Notes under the pieces: generated by a model
Told to the model about the DNA's origin: nothing
The model's database searches: none
What the model saw: the letters and a program-made list of their open reading frames with translations, nothing else
Assembly (NCBI GenBank): GCA_023101885.1
Contig: JALPQD010000413.1
Span: forward strand, 593,650 to 657,649
Source: Typhlomys cinereus
Taxonomy: Eukaryota > Chordata > Mammalia > Rodentia > Platacanthomyidae
Reading direction: 5' to 3'
Length of the DNA stretch: 64,000 bases
Made by a program: the position numbers and the translations under genes
Shown here: positions 44,906 to 56,134 of the stretch, piece after piece
Numbering within the stretch: position 1 is the stretch's first letter
How the letters are laid out: every line of letters begins with the position of its first letter

Positions 44906-45186
44906 CGTGTACTTTAAAGAAAATGTTTAAAGGGGAGTGGAGGGAGGGAAAGAATGTGAAACAGAAAGGTCAGAGGCCAAATTTCTGAAGCTGGTTATCT
45001 CACTATGTGGCTACTGGATCTGAAACTTGGTTCACAGGATTGCATGCTGGCACTCAAATCTGATGAACTGTTTCTCCAGACCCTCCACCTTGAGACAAGA
45101 TTCTCACTGACGCAGGAGTTCACTCACCTGGCCAGTGAGTTCCAGGGTTGTGTCTCCATCTCCCAGTGCTGGGATGACAGTTACAC

Positions 45187-45508
45187 TGTTATACCCTGGT
45201 TTGATGTGTCCCCCACAGACTCAGGTTTCTGGGAAGGTCATGGCACTTTGGGAGGTGGGACCTTGCAGGAGGCAGTCACAGGGGACGGTCTTAAGGTGGA
45301 TTAGCTCCACCCTTCTTGGCAATTTTATAGCTCTCAGTCTCCATGAAGGACGTGATATATCTCACTTCCAGCTTCTGCTGCCAGCCAAGTGTTTCTGCCA
45401 TGAAAGACTATATCTCCCCTCTGGAACAGTTAGCTGAATAAATCTCTTTCTCCTTTTAAGCTGCTTGACTTTGGTGTTCTCTCACAGTAATAGGTAAGAG
45501 AAACTGGC
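45187..45508 (+). mobile_element. MaLR-type solo LTR
   Basis: 'tgttataccctggtttgatg', 'gaggtgggaccttgcaggag', 'tctggaacagttagctgaataaa', 'gcttgactttggtgttctct'. AATAAA present; target duplication not clear. Confidence 0.75.
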
Positions 45509-45784
45509 ACACATCCAGCTTGGTGTATGGGTGCTAGGGATCTGAACTCAAGCTCTTCAGACCCCAACTACCTGATTTTTAGAAAATGGTTAAGATTGCA
45601 ATAAATGCTCTACTGAAGGATATAGTGATGGAGAATGGAGCAAGTGAGAGTCATCAGAGATGCACCTCAAACCCCAGTGAATTTCTCCAAGAGGCCCAGA
45701 TGTGACAACAGCGAAGCTGAAGGCTGCCGAGCAACTGTGCGTCCACTGTAGAATATAGGCCAGCAGTCTAAGGGCAACCATTTA

Positions 45785-46030
45785 CTTAATGTACGTACGA
45801 GCCAGCAATCCCATCTTTAGGTTTTCAGTCAAATGAAATGAAATTATAAGCACGTGTATGAAATATTCAGAACAGTTTTAGTCATAATCCTCAAAATCCA
45901 AAAACAAGAGGCGAATGGCTCAATGAACTCCAGTACAGCTGTGCACTGGGACACTACTGGTAACTAAGAGCTGCTGATACCTGTAACATTATGCATTAAT
46001 TTCATTAAGTCAGCTCTAAAGCTGTGTTCT
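45785..46030 (+). mobile_element. Old L1M-like fragment
   Basis: 'agccagcaatcccatcttta', 'aatattcagaacagttttag...tcataatcctcaaaatcc', 'ggctcaatgaactccagtac'. Diverged sense-strand L1M. Confidence 0.55.
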
Positions 46031-46149
46031 GATACGCTCAAGGAAAAACTATGGCTGCCTGAAAAGATATATCATGTTACCAGGAAGAGGAGGGTGGAGT
46101 GTAGACATATATAAGACACTCTTTAATAAATTAAACAATAACCATTTCT

Positions 46150-46410
46150 TTCTGGGCTTGGGAGATGACTTAGGAGTTAAAATCTTTGTCTCTTGAGAAA
46201 AGAACCTGAGTCTGTATCTCCAGATCCCATGTAAAAACGCCCAGTGGATATGGCAGCAGTCTGAACTTCTGACCCTTGAGGGCAGAGCCTGGGAAACTCC
46301 AGGGCAAAGCAAAAAGAATGATTCCTGCTATCACCCTTAGACACACATGCTCACGTGTTGCATGCATTCACACACGTGTGCACACACACATATAATTAAA
46401 AACAAACATT
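46150..46410 (+). repeat. B2-superfamily SINE
   Basis: 'gggcttgggagatgacttag', 'ccatgtaaaaacgcccagtg', 'atatggcagcagtctgaact', 'gagcctgggaaactccaggg', CA tail. Confidence 0.85.
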
Positions 46411-46877
46411 TTTTTGAAGAGGATGTTATCATATGGCAACTTTTAAGTCTATTCTTTCTACCATGATGGCTCTGAAAACCAAACTTAGGTGGTTGAGTAC
46501 CTTACCTGCTAAGCCATCTTTGTCAGCCCCCATAATCCCTACAAGATTCTTGAGTAGGGCTTGGCTGAGCAAACTTTCCTAACATAATTGTGATCATGGT
46601 TATGACAGTGCCAAGAACAAAAGCAGTGTTCACGTACTATGTGTGATGAAGATTATACATACCTTGACAAAGGTAGTGTACATACAAATATCTTTAAAAA
46701 GGAAACAAAACTCATAAAGATAAGCTACATCCACAAAGATATACACTAAAACGGTATGTCAAAGATTCTAATGTCAACAGAAATGGTGGTTAAGTAGAAT
46801 GCTTATCTCAGTAATTTATAAAAAAAATATTTCAAATGTGGTATTCATAAATGCCCATGTTGTGATTTTTCAAATTG

Positions 46878-47046
46878 TTATTTTATGTGTGTGTCCCCGT
46901 GGAGGACCAGTGGTGACTTCGGGAATCATCCTGGATTGTTTCTACCTCCTTGCTTCACTCTGGGCTTTCCCAGGCTGCCACCATTTCTGCCTGGGACCTT
47001 CTGCTTTCGAGGCAGAGTCTTAACTCCTGAGCCATCTCTCCAAGCC
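46878..47046 (-). repeat. B2-superfamily SINE, minus, short body
   Basis: 'gtgtccccgtggaggaccag', 'ttcgaggcagagtcttaact', 'gagccatctctccaagcc'. Confidence 0.8.
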
Positions 47047-47284
47047 TGCATGTGCTTTTTAAGGGATGGGGTGTACAAATTTGCCTTTCTGAACAGACAC
47101 AGAGAGACACACTGTAAAGAATATGAAAGTCTAGTCTGTCTACTCACAATGCCTTTGGTGAGCTTGCCTAGCCCACAGTACAGCTGCCACAGGTGAGCAG
47201 ATGGCAGCTACAGTACCCTGTCTGGGGCAGCACACAAAAGTGGAGAGAGAAGGTGCTTAGGATTTAAAAAACAGACTATAGGGG

Positions 47285-47600
47285 GTGGGAGATAGCTCAG
47301 TGGGTAAAGTGCTTGCTTGTGCAAGCATGAAGCTTTAAGTCTAGATTCCCAGCATCCTACAGAAGTTGTGAGTGACTGTATGCATTTGTAATTCTAGAAA
47401 GGAAGGGGTAAGGTGAACCAGAGCACCCTGGCCAGCTGACCTTGCTGAATTTGATGAGTTCCATGTTGACCGAGGTGCTATCCAAAAAAAAAAAAAAAAA
47501 TAAGATAGGGAATGATTGAGAATGACATTGGACCTTGACTCTGGCTTCCATATGCACCATGTACCCACATCCACATGAACATATACACACATCGACCAAA
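47285..47600 (+). repeat. tRNA/B1 composite (B4-like) SINE
   Basis: 'gtgggagatagctcagtggg', 'aagtctagattcccagcatc', B1-like 'tgcatttgtaattctagaaa', a 17-A run and CA tail. It lies just beyond the TJP1 polyadenylation site. Confidence 0.7.
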
Positions 47601-47676
47601 CAGATATACAAAATGTAAAAACAATTATAAAACTGTTTCAAACTGAAAACAGTGGGCAAACAGACCAAACCGATAC

Positions 47677-47697
47677 TTTATTTTAAAAAGTTTTATT
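47677..47697 (-). terminator. TJP1: TJP1 polyadenylation signals (two AATAAA)
   Basis: On the minus strand AATAAA occurs at 47697-47692 and again at 47682-47677, followed by a T/G-rich stretch (ggtttggtctgtttgc) that fits a downstream element. Cleavage is expected near 47655-47670. Overlapping or doubled signals of this kind are common at strong mammalian 3' ends. Confidence 0.8.
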
Positions 47698-48004
47698 CTG
47701 TAGATTTAGAAATTTGAGATTTTTAATAGCCACAAAAGAAATTCAGTCACACCTAATGATTATTAACAGAATGTAGTAGTGTATTATCTAAACAGAAGTC
47801 GTGCTGATGTGCCATAATAAATTGTCTATTAGTAAAAAAATACACTTTAGGGCACAGCATTGTATCACAAATTACAGTCAGGATACTTTGCAAGAGTTTA
47901 ATCAAACTAGAAGAACTGTATCTTTTAAATGCAGCACTTAAAAATGTAACAACTCTGTGCATTCTTTTTCTTAAAAAAATGACCTTGTGTGTGTAAAATG
48001 CTGC

Positions 48005-48010
48005 TTTATT
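48005..48010 (-). terminator. TJP1: Possible proximal TJP1 polyadenylation signal
   Basis: An AATAAA hexamer on the minus strand about 1.07 kb after the stop codon, followed by CA- and T-rich sequence. It could give a 3'UTR about 0.3 kb shorter than the distal signals. Use of this site is not shown by the sequence. Confidence 0.35.
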
Positions 48011-49074
48011 GCTGCAGAGGTCAAAGTTCAAGGCTCAAGAGGTACAGGAGAGAATACAAAGGTAGCCTTTAGAAACCTGGTTTTTTTTATGTATAAAAAG
48101 GTAAAGTTTATAAAAGTTAATTTACAAACCAAGAACAAAAGCGGTGTGCACGCATTATGTACAAGCACCCTGAAAACATCACAAGTTTCAAATGCACAGC
48201 CGAAAAGAACAGGGAACCACCAACGCCCCGTGTCAAAAATTCCCTAAGTCACACCATTATTTTCTTCTGGGTGATTACATACTTCTGAACCATTGAATCC
48301 ACAAATGACTCCATCTTTTCCATGATACAGTATCTAGATAGGCAAAATGATAAACTTACTAACGTGAGGTGAGAATGATCTGAGAATGAAAAACATGAGG
48401 GTAAGGCATTCCTGCTGGTTAGTGTTTGTGGTGAAGTGGTTAATCTAGAGATCCAAAGAGTCCACAGAACCAGCCTTACATGCTTTGGTGTCCTTCCCTA
48501 AGAACAATGCGTAAATACAATTAGTATTTATCTTCATTTGACCCTCCCCCCTGCTTCCCAAAATTAAAAAAAAAATCACCCTGCTGTACACTTCTGTTAA
48601 ATCTACTACTCTAGTTATATATTCCAGGTGCATTTTAAAAAAATTGTGTGCACATTACCTCATGCATAATAAAATAAAATGTGTGTGCTAGACAAGGGCC
48701 CTAATGAAGTTTGAGTGTACTTTGGAAAGAACAAAACTCAAATGCACCCCCATTTACAGGCTGGTATTTTAACGGAAATCAGTATGTGAAGTTAAGCAGT
48801 GACCATAAAAAGTACAAAAATTATTACAAAGCAAATGTCTTTGAACCTCTAGCCAGCACCCACAGTTCTTCAATCACAAACATGCAGTTTGCAGCATGTT
48901 TTCTGACCATGGTTCAGGGGCATACTCACTATTCTTCATAAGTTCCAACCAAATGCTTAATACTAACAACAGTAGCATCAATTCTAGGAAAATATAATAC
49001 TCAACAGAGTGGTTCCATTTAGAGTTAGTGAGTATAATCCGCTTTCACATTATTTAACCAAGTTCCTATGTTAA

Positions 49075-49169
49075 TTAAAAGTGGTCAATCAGGACAGAAA
49101 CACAGTTTGCTCCCACAAGATAATTTGGATCTCCCGGAAGACACTTGTTTTGCCAGGTTTTAGGATCAC
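49075..49169 (-). CDS. TJP1: TJP1 last coding exon: ZU5 C-terminus and stop
   Basis: Acceptor tctcatag at 49170-49171. It reads GDPKTWQNKCLPG then DPNYLVGANCVSVLIDHF and TAA at 49075-49077. This matches the ZO-1 C-terminus exactly as I know it and completes the ZU5 fold. The coding part is 95 bp; the exon continues as 3'UTR. Confidence 0.97.
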
Positions 49170-52100
49170 CTATGAGAGAAAAAGAAATTAAAGTCATTTA
49201 TAATAACAGCAGAACTGTTATTCACATGTTTTGTTATTATGGGACAAATATAAGCACACACATTTAGATATAACTTCAATTTCTTGAGAATACTGTACTT
49301 CTATAAAACCTCTTGGTACTATAATTCAGACTTGCTGGCTGCTAATGACTTGATAGCTGTTTTAGATACCTCTTACTGTGTTATCAAGCTTGCTGGCCTT
49401 TTCAATAAAATAAAGTTCAGGCAACCATAGAGCCGAGACAATCTCATTTTACTCCTTAGTTTTTATAATTAATAACACCTTTTTGGACAATAATTATATG
49501 GTAACCCATTTAGCTGAGTGTGGGAAGACATTTCCCCTATTCAACTGTAGACCAACCAAGAAAATCCCAAAACTTCACAGAATCTAATTCCTGAAGATTG
49601 TCCTCTCCTCTTTTACTAACCCTAAAACCCTGCCCAAACCAACAAGATTGTGGCAGAGCTACCAAGCCCTAATTGTGGCTGTGCAGTAAGATCACTTTGA
49701 CAGAATCTCACAGTCACTGGCTATGTAGGTTTCAGATAGGTTTTGGGCATTTGAGAACTTAAGTTCTTGATATTTTTAGGCTTGTATCTAGCACTAAAAA
49801 CTCTGAACAGGACATACAAAATGTCAACGACATCCAAGAAAGGTAAGATTAGGAACTATGACTGTTGCTTCCCTTAAGTGTTTCTCAACCAGGGACAATG
49901 TGGGGCAATGTCTGGGATGTTTATGTCATAACTAGAACCTATGGGATAGACACCAGAGAAACCACTAGACATCTGGTAATGCACCAGACAACTCCTACAA
50001 TGGAGATTATTTGGTCAACTGCACCAGTTGTACGCCGTATGTACAACAAGTCATATGTCATATTTACTAATGAAGTAGGACAGTTTGAAAAGTGTCAATA
50101 TATTCCTCCGACACAGGCAGGCCTTCATATTATTAAGGAGGGCAAACTGTTCAGGCAATCAAAAAGTAGCAGTATCTTTACATGTGAGCTTCTTTTCAAC
50201 AACAACTTTTGATTCAGTAAGTCAGCACTTAACCAGTCTGTACTGACTGAACAAAGTGTGTAGCAGCAATGCATTCTAAGGCCATATTGGATTATGTAAA
50301 GTACATTTATTTTCTGAGTGACCATCCTCCAACTTAACACAGCAAAAGGGTGTTGCTTCTATTTAATGCAACAATACACATTCTACCACACAAGATACTG
50401 GAAATAATAAATATGAAAAACATTTATGCTTCATATAGCATTTAGGAAAGGATCAGTTTATACAGCAAGTTACTGCACTAGACAGTTATTTTAATGATCC
50501 TACTTTAGTCTGCTTTAGAGAATACATGTTTTAAATACAGTGTGGTAATTTGAATGCATTTTCCAAACAATTTTTCTAGATATGACTTTGCTATGTAGCT
50601 ATGCTGATCTGGAAGACTTGGCAGGCAAGGCTGGTCTTGAACCTGCAATAAGCCCATCTCTGAATGCATATTTTAAATGCTGTTTAATTTTTAGTTCACT
50701 AATTCAAATTTAGCTACTAAAAGATTTCTCCATGAAGTTCCCTAAATAAAGTTTTATTATCTGATGTGTTAAAATCAGCATTTTTTTTTTTTGAAAAAGG
50801 CTACTCATATAATGTTTCCTCCAGGTAACAATTAGCAATTACTACTATAATCTTTGTACCATAAAACTACTTCATAATGTGTCAAACTGAAACTGAGGAA
50901 TGATCACATGAATAATAAAAATTTAGGGGTACATTTTTCTATTCTTTAAATAAAAAAGGTCACCATCATGCAAGTGATAAAATTTATGTGTGGAAGTCAG
51001 AAGACAACTTTCAGAAGACAATTCTCTACTTCTGCCTGAGGGCTGTGGGAATGGAATTCATGTTACCAGATGTGCATATAGGTACCTCCGCCTGTTGGGC
51101 CATCTTGTCAACCAAGGGTGAGATATTGTTATTTTTTCTGTGTCAAATCCTCTTAAAGTGAACTTTCTTAGCAATAAAGACTGACTTAAATTATTCAAAG
51201 AAATGAGAAACAGGAAAATGAAATTGAAGCTTTGAAGTTATGATCTCGAAAGTAAAAAAGAAAAAAAATCACTTTAAAATACTGTATAATAGAAGAGGTT
51301 TACAAATTCAACCCCCAATAACTCGTGGCCAAGTATGATCACAGTGAACCTGTTATCTTTCTATAATATAAATACCTTGAAGATAAAGGAATGAAAGAAT
51401 GGCAAGTAAAAAGGTTTATATTACAGGACAATAGAAATTCTCCCAATGTATCTTGAGAATTCTGATAGATCCTATAAACTTTTGTGAACATCAAGAATAG
51501 CCAATCTTTAGCCAAAAGGTCAAAATTTTAAAGGCAGAACAGCTCTACCTTTCCCTATGAATTTGTAATGTATGTACCAGAAATAAATTTGAGAACACCG
51601 TGATGTCTACAAGACCACATGAGTAACGCACACGGCGTGAGGAGCACCAATAGCTCAGGCATTAATCAATGACAGTGTCCAAAGCCTCAAAGGACAGAGT
51701 GAAGACAGCATACCCGACGAGGAGTCGGATGATTTTAGAGCAAAAGACCAACCATCAGGAGTCATGGACGCACAATGTGGTAAGCGCAGCTCCACGGGCT
51801 TTAAGAACTTGAGGCCATGAGGCCCACACATCACTAAGGGGCTCAGCAGAGTTTCACCTAGAGTAAAGGAAGGATATGGGTGAGACATATCTTCCTTCTA
51901 GACACAGTTCTCCTAATATCCCTTCAAATAATACTCTTTACAACCAAATGAAGTTAGCTCTCTAAAGTCCTGACCAAGAAAAATACAAGAGAAAATATAA
52001 GTGCAATTTAAAAATGTAAAGATTTTAATATCTTATCTAATTCAAAACATATCTCAACATATAACCAATCTACTGTCTTTAAAATCTAGTCTTTAAATTC

Positions 52101-55100
52101 AATTTAAAATAAAAATTTTAAGTGCCAAATAAGTCACATGTAGTTTAGTGGCTATAATATTTGATTTTATAAGCTTACAGTGTAAAACATATTTTCAATT
52201 ATGCTTTTTACAAATGTTTCCTGTGTCTTCCAATCCTAAGTGTTTGCTTTAAGAGAGTCAGGCAAGAATACCAAGTCCTGTTGTTTCTTGATAGTACATT
52301 CCATAATTCAAATGTTCTATAAAATGTTAAGAAGGGAATAAAGAAATGCTAAAACAAATCACAAGTTCATCATAATGTCATTGTAGGAAGATTGGAAATC
52401 ACAATATTCTTCTTCCTGTAGGAAAGTGAAAGGGGCACTGTACTACCCTTCAGGATATTTCTTTTACTCTGTCAAGTATTTCTAATGTTAACTTCTGAAG
52501 AGAGAGAGAGCTGACAGACCTTCTGAATGGGTGCTATCTATATCCATACAGTCAAGTTAGGCACGACAGTCTGAAATGTGTGAGCACTGCCCTCTGGCCT
52601 ATCACTTGACATAATTTTTGATTTCACTGAAAGAAAAGAGAGCTATGTGGAAGGTCACTGTGGCTCCTTCCACTGAACAAGGATATGCTGTAGTTGGTCT
52701 AGAACTTGAGGAGAAACTGTCAGCTTGACTCTCTGGTTGGGCGCCAGAAACTATAATGTTCACTCAGAGCAACTCTGCAGTTATTACAATTAAATGAAAC
52801 AAAAAAATACACATTTACCTTTCTCTTTGTCTAAAGGTGGAAGGATGCTGTTGTCTCGGCAGACCTTGAAATAGATCTCCTGCTCAATTCCTTCTGGAAT
52901 AGCTCCTTGAGGGATAATTATACTAACACCAGTTTCTATGGAACTCAACACTCCACCATTGCTGTTAAATATGCCTCGGGCTGTGGCCACTACAGTATGG
53001 CCATCCTCATCTTCATCTTCTTCCACCGCTGAAGGACTGAGAGTTCAAAAAGATAAGTGAGATTCCTGACAGTATAAAGGAATTTGCCTTTTGTCACTAC
53101 TACAAAAGGCAGCTTCATTTGAATTCTCTAGGCAGTGAAGATAAGTTCTTTGAACTCAAAGACCTTTCACCAACAACTTATTCAAAGAAGGAACTTCTAA
53201 CTTGCTTGGAGAAATAAAGAACCCCTTGGATGTTCACTCTTTATATGCACAGCCCTCTTTTTTAATACTCCCCAATTCCCAAATGTCCATACTATCAGTC
53301 AGACTACCAAGGCTCCAAAGAGTAAAGGCTCTGATATGGTCATCTCAAATATCCATCGAAGAGAAAATAGATAAACTCAATACAAAACTATCAAAGGCAA
53401 AGAGGATGTACTATTAGTGACTGCTTCAAAAAGGAGGCTAGGCCACCAGGACTTTGTGAAGTAAAATTGTCAGCCAAGACCTATAGGGTGCTAAAACAGT
53501 GGACTAACATACTGCAGCTTAGGGATAGATTCCTCAAGTACACAGGAGGGAAGAGAGCTACAGTCTGAGCGAGTAACACTGGCAGCCCTGCACAATCAGG
53601 TCCAGCTGGGCTCCTTCCTGACTACTTGAGAGGCAGTCAGGGACAGGAAGGTAGACTGAAACTTCTGGCCCTTGGGTCTTTTTACCTGATAGTGTTTCTC
53701 TTTCATGGGTGGATTGAAAACATAACTAGACTTAGGAGGCTGAGCTGAGCTGATTTGTGGCCAGACAGGTGTGGTCATTGAAGAAGGAGAAGAACAATTG
53801 AGTGTGGCTCTAAGAAGCCCTCACTGTGCCATCGGCTCCACCACCTTACCATTTTCCCATTTCTTTTTCTCATTCTTACCAGGCAAGCAACAAATGAGGA
53901 ATGTATTTCTGGAATAGTCTTCAAATGAATTCCAGGGGTTAAAAAGTGGATTGAGGAAACTACAAGTATGGGCTCTAGGTCAGATGACCAGATGCTAAAT
54001 TAGCCCCACTTCTATATGATCCTGGGCAAGCTGCTTTCTATCACTCAGACTCGGCTGTCTGTAGCATAGAGATAATGACAACATCTACTGATCACACATG
54101 CCGATTAGCTTTACTACTTAATTAACATCCTGCACTTTGCAGAGAACCATTTACACAACAGCATTTACAGAAGTAACACTGGTCAGTCTATAGGTGGAAG
54201 GTCAAATGATCATTTCAAGGTCTAAATTACATAAATTACTTCTAACTTGAGGTGCACACCTGTAATTCCAGCACCTGGGAGGAAGAGGTAGGAGTACTAC
54301 AAAGAGTTCAAGGTCAGCCTAGGGAGCATTTAAGGACCCTGTCTCTAATCCTCCGCCTTCCTTTCTTCTAAAAATTACGTAAGACAACCACTGGGCCCAG
54401 GCTATAGACAAAGGCAAATATCTTACCTCACAGGAATAGCTTTAGGCCCTGTGCTGCTATTTATTTGATATTTAGGTTTATCTGTATGGATAGAGAAAGT
54501 TTCAACTCCACTGTCAAACTCAGGAGGCTGTGTCAAACTGTAAGCTTTCATAAAAGTCTTTGGAGAAGTGGGAGGTTTTGTAGCCAAATCAGGTTTATGT
54601 ACAGTTTCACTTGGTAGAAGGTTGTGATTGAATTTTGGACTTTCAAACTTGCGTTCAAATGGTCGGGCAGAACTCGTATACGGCTTTGGTGTAAATCGAT
54701 TATATGCTGGCGTGATTGTTTTCTGCGTCTGTTCTGCTCCATTAATGGGAACTTTCTCTGGGAAACTTTTTTGCGGATAGAAAGTAGGCTGAGCAGTATC
54801 TTCTCGGTTTGGTGGTCTGAAAACTGCTGGCTTATTCTGAGATGGGGGTGGGTCTGGTTTGGACACAAAGGAATTCTGAAAATCCAGTGATACTGAATTA
54901 CCTGAAAAACAATTAAAGAGCATTTTAAAAACACCCTGAAAAAAAAAGTTAACAACCCTCTGCTATCTCTTCTGGCACAACTTGTCCTATTGCTAGAATT
55001 TGAGTATCTCTTAAGGCCTGGAGACTGTGTGATGCTACAGGACTGTGTGGAGCTATTAGTACTTCTGCAGACTTAGGTCAAGTTCTAGGAGCAACAAATC

Positions 55101-56078
55101 AGTACTGAAAACTCAAACATAGACAAAGCCCAAGCCCACATACTGTGAAAAGATTTACAAAATGTGTAACTTTTAACTAGCATTACAAGTCTACAGTGAA
55201 TATCTATACATCTATAAGAAAATGTTAACTGGGGCTGGAGAGATGGCTCATAAGCAGAAGTCTCTAGTTCAAATACCAGGTTCCACATAAAAAAAAGTCA
55301 AGTGGAACTGGTGGTGGAGGCCACCAGGTCCTGACGGGCAGAGCCTAGGAAATCCCAGAGCCAATTGAAAAGGAAGTAGAAGCAATCAAGGATGATTCCC
55401 GAAGTCACCCATGGTCCTCCACTAGGACACACAGTGATTTGATACATACACAAAATGAATAAAGTTAAAAAATAAGGTTAACGAACAACATCAAAAAAAA
55501 AAAAAAAAGTGAAAAATTGAAAACCCTGGGTAACAATACACTAGAATTCTCACTATTAACTAAGAAAATGTAAAACCAAAATCAAAAGTAAAGTAGTGAA
55601 CAGCAAATTGCAGCTACCGGTGAAGCCAAGAAGCTTGTTGTTGCAGCTGGTGGGGATGCCCAACAACAAAAATGTCTATGAACTGCTAGAGGCAGTATGG
55701 ACAGACCAACTCGAGCTACAGAATCAGAAGAAGCAATACTGAAGCTTTATAAATTCCATAGAAAACAGAAAAACTGGTAACATGGCCTAAGCTCATGTTC
55801 CCACAACCTTCATTCAAAACTAGGCAAAGACATTTCAAAAAAATCTGCTGGGCTAAAAAGATTACTTAGGGGTTTTAGACTCTACCTCGAAAGCAGAAGG
55901 ACCTGAGTTGGGATTCCCAGATCCCATGTATAAACACCAGGCAGAAATGGCAGCAGACTGCACTTCTGGCTATGGAAGGCAGAGTCCAGGAAATCCCAAA
56001 ACAAAACAAAAAGCAGATTAAAAAAAAAAAACAAAACAAAACAGGGCGATTTCCCAAAGTCACCTTGCAGTGCCTTCT

Positions 56079-56134
<56 letters not shown>

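Larger units (their letters stand above)
47660..49074 (-). other. TJP1: TJP1 3' untranslated region
   Basis: About 1.4 kb between the TAA and two closely spaced polyadenylation signals. It is AT-rich, has no SINE or LTR, and carries several ATTTA/TTATTTA pentamers on the minus strand of the kind bound by AU-rich-element proteins (inference). The absence of repeats contrasts with the flanks and fits a conserved 3'UTR. The exact 3' end, set at about 47660, is estimated from the signals. Confidence 0.85.

Noticed and set aside
1..47650. Search for a second gene (for example the next gene beyond TJP1)
   Set aside because: No run of exons with conserved protein, no processed gene and no CpG-rich promoter was seen; the interval looks intergenic.
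54548..54955. 135-codon minus ORF in a second frame of a TJP1 exon
   Set aside because: It is a shadow of the real ZO-1 frame at 54427-54901, which alone connects through the splice sites.
55600..55800. Possible processed-pseudogene fragment (text such as 'ctagaggcagtatggacaga')
   Set aside because: Neither frame gives a protein I recognise and there is no A tail or target duplication of its own.
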